From: Rhizomys pruinosus | Lineage: Eukaryota; Chordata; Mammalia; Rodentia; Spalacidae | Direction of reading: 5' to 3' | Assembly (NCBI GenBank): GCA_009823505.1 | Contig: VZQC01009936.1 | Coordinates: 1,434,455 to 1,498,454 of the forward strand | Length of the DNA: 64,000 nucleotides | Shown: positions 56,846 through 64,000 of the stretch, in pieces | How positions within the stretch are numbered: the stretch's first letter is position 1 | How the letters are laid out: the number at the start of each line of letters is the position of its first letter | Notes under the pieces: model-generated | Seen by the model: only the letters and a program-made list of their open reading frames with translations | Databases searched by the model: none | Told to the model about the DNA's origin: nothing | Position numbers and translations under genes: made by a program

Positions 56846-58735
56846 TCTATTTAATTTAATATTAACATAGTGACTCCTCCTTATTTCTTAGTGCCATTTA
56901 CTTGTATTATTTTTTACCCTCCTTTCACCTTGGGATAATATCTGTCTTTAAAGGTGAGGTACATTTCTTGGAGACAAGAAGAAAAAGGTGGGTTTTGTTT
57001 CTTTTTTTTTTTTTTAAATTAGTTTTTATTGATGCTTTGTGCATTTCATACATTTTTTCCAATTCAGTTCAGGCTTATTTCCCTTTCCCTCCCCCTCCAC
57101 CCCCACCCCATCCCAGATCATGCATTCTGCCATAACTGTCCTGCATCTTTCTCTCAGTTTTTTTTTTTTTTCATTTTTAGCTATAAGTGATAATCCATGA
57201 GTACAAGCATCCTTCATGCAAAACCTATCTGCAGGCTGTTGTGCCCAAACACCTACAGCCCCACCATCCAGTGGGGGGTGACAGGTTGTTTGTTCAATCA
57301 AGTTGATCAAATGAGTGTCCAGACTACATTGCTGTAGTTTCACCATTCACCCCAATCGCAGCCCTTACATTCTACCACGCCCCCTCTTCCGCAGGTTGTT
57401 CCCTAAGTGAAGTAACACAGTCCCAGAAAAACAAACGACAAATGGTGTCCCTCATATGTGGATGCTAGTACCAACAACCCAGATATAAATATTTCTCATG
57501 GAGAGGGATGCATAGTAAAAGAACAACAGAAAGACTGCATCAGAAAATGGACTGAAATGGTGAATTGGAAAGGGGGGATGGGTGGGAGAGGGACACGGGT
57601 GTATATTCGATTAAGGCATATTTAATTGACGTGAGCTCAGCAAGTACCCAGTTTCGCCTAGACACTGTCTACAGGACACATGGGGTTTTGTTTCTTAATC
57701 CATTCTACTAGTCTATGTCTCTTAATTGGAGAATTCAGTCAATTGATATTTAAAACTGTTGTTGAAAGAATTACATTGCTTCCAATCACTTTGATTTCTA
57801 GTACATTCTTACCCTAGGTTTTTATTTCCATAGTGGTAGTATCATTTGTTTTCTGGTGTTGATTGGTTATAGACATCCCTGCCCTCCACTCTTTGTATTG
57901 CTTGAAGTATTCTCTGCAAGGATGGCTTATTGGAGAGGAATTCTTTCAACTTATTTATATCATCGAACATTTTCCTTTCTCCCAATTATTTCTTTTTCTT
58001 TTTTAATTTTTTTCTCCTTCAATTATAATAGACATTTTTGTTGGATAAAGTACTCTGGATTGGCATCTATAGTCTTTCAGAACCAGAAATATTTTAGACC
58101 AAGCTCTTCTGGCTTTCCAAGCTCTTCTGGCTTTCATTGTCTGCATTGAGAAATCAGCAGTAATTGTGATAGGTCTTCCTTTGTAGGTAACTTGTTTTTC
58201 TTTTGCAGCCCTCAGTATCCTTTCTTTGCTTGTTAGAACATCTTGTGTTTTTACTATGATATTGTATGGAGAATTTCTTTTCTGGTTCTGTCTGCTTAGT
58301 GTTCTATATGCTTCTAGTACTTGTATAGATATCTCTTTAATTTGGGAAAAATTTCCTCTAAATTTCTGTTGAAGACCTGAGCCATCTCATTATCCTGTGA
58401 GTTTTCTTCTTCATCTATCCCTATAATTTATAGGTTTGGTCTTTTCATGGTATCCCGCAGTTCCTTATTATTCCATTCTTGTGTTTTTTGTAAACTTTTT
58501 CATAAATCTTGATTTATCCAGTTCTTCCCTATTGTCTTCCAATCTTGATATTCTATTTTCTGCTTCATCCACTGTATCATTCAGAGTTTCTCCCATCCTT
58601 TCCAAGCTGTTTGTGGATGTTGCATTTATTTTTTCATTTCAACTTGAATTTTCTTCTATGTTTCTATATCTTTTGTAATTTCTTCTTTTTGCTTAAAAAT
58701 ATGGTGAACTTTTATCTTGAGGATTTTTAAAATAT
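56846..58735 (-). mobile_element. Old L1 remnant: ORF2 endonuclease start and ORF1
   Basis: Read on the minus strand, 58700 to about 57860 resembles ORF1 (for example 'DTMKRPNL' near 58430-58460, followed by an 'EENSQDNEMAQ'-like stretch and 'PSLQRIL' near 57900). Then comes a spacer and the N-terminus of ORF2 near 57745-57690, which resumes after the composite L1 insertion at 57003-56850 ('KDRYYPKVKG'-like). ORF1 normally forms an RNA-binding trimer and ORF2 begins with an endonuclease. Frames are broken and the rest of ORF2 is absent. Confidence 0.7.
56990..57696 (-). mobile_element. Composite L1 3' end with 5' inversion and perfect 14-bp TSD
   Basis: The TSD gggttttgtttctt lies at 56990-57003 and 57683-57696. 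From the left come a T-rich tail, an L1 3' end in reverse (to about 57154), a second T-rich run (57157-57170), and more 3'UTR in reverse to about 57404. From 57405 to 57682 there is L1 in forward orientation (end of ORF2 'gaagtaacacagtcccagaaaaacaaac' and 3'UTR). The element therefore points to the minus strand and carries an inverted 5' segment. It sits inside the endonuclease part of an older L1, whose sequence resumes on both sides. Confidence 0.88.
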
Positions 58736-58931
58736 AAATAATTTTTTTATAATTAAACTTTTTACATAGGTCATTTCTCAGTCAAATCTAGAATCTCTTC
58801 CCTTTCCATGCCCCCCACCCTACCCGAGTCCCTGCACTCTACCATACATGTCCTGTATATTTTTCTGAGTCTTTCCAGAGGTTTTTTTTTCAGTTATTTT
58901 GTTGTTGTTCTCTCCAACTTGTATTGCTACA

Positions 58932-59016
58932 GTATATGTACATATATACGTAGTTATATATAAATATATACATATATATATATATATACACACACACACA
59001 TACATACATACACATA
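58932..59016. repeat. TA/CA-rich microsatellite in L1 3'UTR
   Basis: Alternating TA, CA and CATA units, at the same 3'UTR position where the copy at 8.0 kb has GT repeats. Confidence 0.85.
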
Positions 59017-61456
59017 TCACTTGAATTGTAGGATTTTTTTCCTAAAAGATGTCATGTTTTCCTTAAGGGAGTGCTTGAAAGTTCCTCCTTGGCAATCCCA
59101 AACAACTATCAATCCTGCACTTTTGCTCCACATGGGGGTCTTTCCCTCCCCTGGTCCCCCAAATGAAGTCCAGTAAGCACGCGTCCTGTCTCAGTCTCCC
59201 TGCACTGGCCTCCATGATACAGCCCAGGTAGTCCAACAATGGCAGTCTGTATTCTGACAAGGCTGACATACATTTAGCTGTTTAGTCCACAAGCTGGGTA
59301 TCACAGTAGTCCCCATCTGGCATTGAAAGTTTGGAGGATTCTTGGAGAGACATGAGTTCTCAGTCCATATTGGAAGGTTACAAAGTTGTGTCTCATGTCT
59401 TTGAGGAGTGCCAAAAGCGGTGGCAGCCAAGAGTTGATGTACTTGTCAGTAAGAATGGAAGATAGAAAAAAAAAAAAAAAGAATGGAAGACAGGTCAAAC
59501 AATAGTACTCTCTCTTTTTTCTTTCTGTCTTTTTACTAAGATCTTAAGTTCTATGTCTGCAGTACAGTTTCTCTAGTCTTACTGATCATTTATATCTGGT
59601 TGGACTTTCCTTTTGGATTCTTAAGGCCACACAGTTAGCCCAGAATAACCAAGGTGTTGTTTTCTCAATGTCAGTTGAGGATCTGGTACTCAAGGGTTTC
59701 TCGGGTTTTTTTGGGGGGGTGGGGGGAGGGTGGGAGTGCCTTTCTCCTTTCAGCTTATCATTTACCAGTTCCATACACTCAGGACAAAATCAGGTCTTGC
59801 TAGACCAGGCTTCCTTTTCTGAAGCATGAGCAGAGTTTCCTCTTTATAGACTGGACGCTGGCTGAAGTCCCATTAGTGGATCTCCAAGACCTCCCTGAAC
59901 AGGAAGACTGGTGACCCACATTTGCAGGACATTTCAAGAGATGCCCCCATGCACAACCCCCTAAGACACAAGTTGACCTTTGAGGGCAAGGAACAAGGTT
60001 TTCCCTTAGGTCCCTCAGCCAAATTGGTATGGGTGTTAAGTATGGTCGTTAAGCAGCCAGAAAGGCTAAGTTGCAGCAGCCTATTACATTGCACCATATT
60101 AAAATTGTATCCTTTGGAAACAAACTGTATGTTATTTCCATATCATATTTGTTGATTTCCATCTTTCTATTTTAATCCCATATTACTCTAAAAGATGTGC
60201 ACATACCCTCCATCATGTACTGAAAAGCCAAGGACTGAAAATAAATGTTAGGTCAGCTCTAGAACCTGTTTAGCGATTCACGATGCAAGAGCACAGTTAT
60301 CTTTAGATCATGAGGAATATAACATTAACATTGCTCAATTTGTCTTACAACTAGGTATTTGGTATTAGCATCCACAGATGAGGGATGCCATTCATCTTTT
60401 GTTTTTCTGGTATTGTGTTACTTCACTTAGCATAAAATCTTCTAGTTCCATCCATTTACCTGGTTGAGGAACACTTGGGTTGGTTCCAGCTCTTCACTAT
60501 TGTGAAGAGAGCTGCAATAAACATGGGTGTACATGTCTCTCTGTGGTAGGAACAGTCTGATGGATATATTCCCAGAAGTGGTATGGCTGGTCAGGTGGTA
60601 GGCTCATTTTGAGTCTTTTAAGGGTTCTCCATACTGCTATCCATAGTGGTTGTACAAGTTTGCATTCCCACCAGCAGTGGATGAGTGTTACCCTTTCCCC
60701 ACACCCTCTTCAGCATTTAGTATCATTTGTTTTCTTGATCCTTGCCAGTCTTATCGAGTTGAGATGATATCTTAAAGTGGTTTTAATTTGCATTTCCTTA
60801 ATTATTAGCAATGTTAAACACTTTTTAAGATGTTTCTCAGCCATCTCTATTTCCTCACTTGCGAAGTCTCTGTTCAGCTCTTTACTCCATCTTTTGAGTG
60901 AGTCATTTGTTTTCTTCTTTGTTTTTTGAGTAGTTTATATATTCTGGAAGTTAATTCTCTGTCAGATGTATGAGTGGTGAAGGTTTCTTCCCACTCTGTG
61001 AGTTTTCTCTTCACTTCCCCGATTCTTACTTTTGCAGTACAGAAAACTTTTGAGTTTAATGAGGTCCCACTTGTCAATTGTCGACCTTATTTCCTATGCA
61101 GCTGCTGTCTGATTAAGAAAGTCTTTTCCTATGCCTATGTCTTGTAAGTTGCTGCCAACTTTTTCTTCTATCACCTTCAGAGTCTTGGGCTTCACATCGA
61201 GGTCTTTGATCCATTTGGAGTGGGTTTTTGTACAGGGTGAGAGGTAGGGGTTTAATTTTATTCTTCTACAAGTGGTGATCCAGTTTTGCCAACACCATTT
61301 ACTGAAGATGCTGTCTTTCCTCCATTGAGTCTTTTTGTCAAATGTGAGGTGGATGAAATTGTATGTGTTCAAGTTTGGATCTTCAGTTTTGTTCCATTGG
61401 TCTACATTGATCATTGTAGGTCTGTTTTTGTGCCAGTACCAGGCTGTTTTTTATGA

Positions 61457-62308
61457 CTATAGCCCTGTAGTATAGTTTGATGTCTGGTATAGTGATCCCC
61501 CTGTATTGCTCTTTTCACTCAGGGTTGCTTTGGCTATTCGGGGTCTTTTGTTGTTCCATATGAATTTAAGAATTTTTTCCAAGCCTGTGAAGAATGTCCC
61601 TGTGATTTTAATAGGAATGGCATTGAATCGGTATATCAGTTTTGGTAGAATGGACATTTTTACTATATTAATTTTTCCAATCCATGAGCATGGGACATCT
61701 TTCCATCTTCTGATGTCTTCCTCAAACTTCTCCTTCAGGAGTTTATAATTTTTGTTGTAGAGATTTTTGGTTATGTTTGTTCCCAGGTATTTTATTGTTT
61801 TTGAGGCTATTGTGAGAGGGAAGGTCTCCTTGTATTCCTTCTTCATTTGCTTGTTGTTGGTGTAAAGAAAAGGTACTGATTTTTCTAGGTTGATTTTGTA
61901 TTTCACCACTTTACTGAAACTCTTAGTTCTCTCTAGGAGTTTTCTGGTGGAGCTTTTAGCATCCTTTAGGTAAACTATCATATCATCTGCAAAAAGGGAT
62001 AGTTTTACTTCCTCTTTTCCAATTAGTATTCCTTTAATTTCCTTTTCTTGCCTTATTGCCCTAACCAGTATTTCAAGCACTATATTGAAGAAGAGTGGTG
62101 ATGAGGGGCAACCTTGTTGCATTCCTACCTTTATGGGGAATCCTTCTAACTTTTCTCCATTTTGGAGGATGCTGGTTGTGGGTCTTTTATATATGGCTTT
62201 GGTTATGTTAAGGAATGATCCTTCCAGTTCAATTCCCTCTAGTACTTTAATCATGAAGGGATGTTGGATTTTGTCAAAGGCTTTTTCTGCATCTATTGAG
62301 ATGATCAT
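61457..62308 (-). pseudogene. L1 ORF2 reverse-transcriptase fragment (longest open frame, 283 codons)
   Basis: Open minus-strand frame with canonical LINE reverse-transcriptase motifs: 'DAEKAFDKI' at residues 6-14, 'GCPSSPLFF' near 66-74, the catalytic 'FADD' at residues 106-109 (61982-61993), and '[17 protein letters not shown]' later. In intact L1, ORF2 is about 1,280 residues, so this is under a quarter of it. Upstream (62345-62400) the frame is lost. It continues as recognisable ORF2 in other frames on both sides. Confidence 0.88.
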
Positions 62309-63775
62309 GTGGTTTTTGTTCTTCAGTCCATTTATGTTATTTACAATTTTCAGAACTCTGGTATGAATCCAACTTGATCATGGCGAATGATCTTTTTGAT
62401 GTGGGTCTGTATTCAGTTTGCAAGTATTTTGTTGAGAATTTTTGCATCTGAGTTCATTAATGAGATGGGTCTGTAGTTCCCCTTTTTGGTCGCATCCTTG
62501 CCTGGTTTTAGTGATGCTGCTTTCATAGAAGGAATTTGGGAGATTTCCCTCTGCTTATATCCTTCTGAACAGTTTGAGTAATAATGGTTGTAAATCCTCT
62601 TTAAATGTTTTATAGAATTCTACTGTGAAACCATCTGGACCTGGGTTTTTTTTTTTTTTTAAGTTGGGAAGTCTCATTACATTTTCAAGTTCTTCATATA
62701 TTATGGGTCTGTTTAAGCTGTCAATCTCTTCTTGGTTTAGCTTTGGTGATTCCCTGGATTGCAGATATTCATCCATTTTACTTAGGTTTTCAAATTTAGT
62801 AGAGTATAGGTTTTTGAAGTATTCCCATATGAGTGTCTGGATCTTTTCATTGTCTGTTGTGATATTTCCCCTTTCATCATGAATTCTATTGGTTTGGAGT
62901 TGCTCTTTCTTTCTTTTGCTTAACTGGGCTAGGGGTCTGTCTATCTTGTTTATTCTCTCAAAGAACCAAATTTTGGATTCGTTGATTTTTTTTGTATTGT
63001 TTTCTTTGTTTCTATTTCATTAATTTCTGCTCTGATTTTTGTTATTTCTTCCTGTCTGTTATGTTTAGAGTTTATTTATTGTTGTCTTTCAAGTGTTTTT
63101 AGCTGAAGTGTTAACTCATTTACCTGTGCTCTTTCTGTTTTTTTAATGTAGGCACCCAGGGCTATAAACTTCCCTCTTAGGACTGCTTTTGAAGTATCCC
63201 ATAGGTTTTGTTGTGTTGTACTGTCATTGTCATTTAGTTCCAGGAATGCTTTTATGTCTTTCGTTATTTTCTCCTTGACCCATTCATTATTCAGGAGTGT
63301 GTTGTTGAGTCTCCATGTGTTCTTGTAGGTTGCAGGGCTTATCCTGGAGTTGATATTGAGCTTTATTGCACTATGGTCTGATAGAACGCATGAAATTATT
63401 TCAATTTTTTGTATTTGTTGAGTTTTTTTTCTGTGTCCAAGTATGTGGTCAATTTTGGAGAATGTTCCTTGGAGTGCTGAGTAGGAAGTATATTCTCTGG
63501 TGCTTGGGTGGAATGTTCAGATGTCTGTGAGGTCCATTTCCTGTATTGTATTGTTCAGTTCAGATGTCTCTCTGTTTATTCTTTGTCTGGTTCATCTATC
63601 CAAAGGACTCAGTGGGGTATTGAAGTCTCCAGTGGGGTATTGAAGTCCCCTACTATGAGTGTGCTGGGGTTAATCTGTGCCTTGATGTCCTGTAGAGTTG
63701 TATTTATAAAAGTCAGTGCACTGGAGTTTGGTGTATTCATGATTGTGAGGTCTTCATGGTTAATTTTCCCTTTTT

Positions 63776-64000
63776 TTATTATTTTTTTATTTTTAAGGGA
63801 TTCTACAATATAATGACACAGTTGTTTGCAGATAACATTGATGTTACTCAGTATGTCATACAATTAGGTAATTGGTGCATTTTGCAAGTATCTATGTCTA
63901 AATTTTGAACAACCCAAGGTTCCCATAGTCCAGTTGGAGAAGCTTGTATGCACAGGCATGTTGATCAGTTAGGAGTCCAGACTATATTCCTGTAGTCTCA
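63776..64000 (-). mobile_element. Young L1 3' end, running off the window
   Basis: A T-rich tail (63769-63798) is followed by 3'UTR sequence matching 26345-26561 with only four C/T differences over about 210 bases. The element continues beyond 64000. It is joined directly to the endonuclease part of the L1 to its left, so it either inserted into that L1 or abuts its truncated 5' end. Confidence 0.85.

Larger units (their letters stand above)
58736..63775 (-). mobile_element. Long L1: 3'UTR and most of ORF2, decayed
   Basis: The 3' tail lies at about 58736-58765, the 3'UTR runs to about 60410, and ORF2 in reverse to about 63775. From 5' to 3' on the minus strand: the endonuclease end ('TLIVGDFNTPLE' near 63620-63655), a linker, the reverse transcriptase and the C-terminal Cys/His region. 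Near 60460 about 90 bases of the ORF2 end are missing compared with 2650-2740. A 20-base tandem duplication lies at about 63612-63651. The first part of the endonuclease is not seen before the next L1 tail begins at 63776. Several frameshifts and stops; not functional. Confidence 0.88.

Noticed and set aside
56902..57135. Frame with Phe and Pro runs
   Set aside because: It reads through T- and C-rich 3' ends of L1 in reverse.

Overview
This window is mammalian, non-coding-looking nuclear DNA from a muroid rodent. The basis is the repeat content: B1, B2, B3 and B4 SINEs, many LINE-1 (L1) pieces with poly-A tails and target-site duplications (TSDs), MaLR-type LTR pieces, long microsatellites and a decayed class I (gammaretrovirus-like) endogenous retrovirus. 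The B1 right half ('agctggggctacagggagaccctgtct') and the B2 3' tail ('gcacgacatgggtgcacaga...') differ from the mouse and rat forms as I remember them. I infer a muroid outside the mouse/rat group but cannot name the species. I found no complete host gene, no functional RNA gene and no CRISPR-like or prokaryotic feature.

Layout. From 1 to 8.5 kb there are degenerate SINEs and several L1 3' ends, including a well-marked 5'-inverted (twin-primed) L1 at 964-1539 with an 18-bp TSD. From 8.5 to 20 kb the DNA is mostly single-copy with B1/B2 insertions. It carries a 42-bp minisatellite (16.7 kb), a 71-bp triplication (18.6 kb), a long pyrimidine tract (19.0 kb) and one unexplained reading frame on the minus strand at 13.2-13.6 kb. 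From 20 to 29.5 kb there are B3, B4 and B2 elements and an L1 with two internal ORF2 deletions that is interrupted by a younger L1 3' end. The same stretch holds the first copy of a DNA element with terminal inverted repeats (TIRs). From 29.5 to 39 kb the sequence is mainly single-copy with scattered SINEs. From about 39.4 to 46.5 kb lies the retroviral remnant (gag, pro, pol, poorly recognisable env), broken by stops, frameshifts, an L1 piece and a B1. From 46.5 to 54.9 kb there is single-copy DNA with a 41-bp, 13-copy minisatellite (49.1-49.6 kb) and a diverged same-strand duplication (52.3 and 53.8 kb). From 54.9 kb to the end is a nested pile: an LTR piece split by the second TIR element, inverted B1s, an old L1 with ORF1 and endonuclease remains, a composite L1 inserted into it, a long L1 with most of ORF2, and a young L1 3' end that runs off the window.

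Nothing here works together as a pathway. What the sequence records is a history of retrotransposition: order of insertion, inversion during reverse transcription, and local tandem duplication. I saw no convincing new biological system. The items most worth checking are the TIR element family, the two inverted L1 insertions, the minus-strand frame at 13.2-13.6 kb and the diverged duplication at 52-54 kb.
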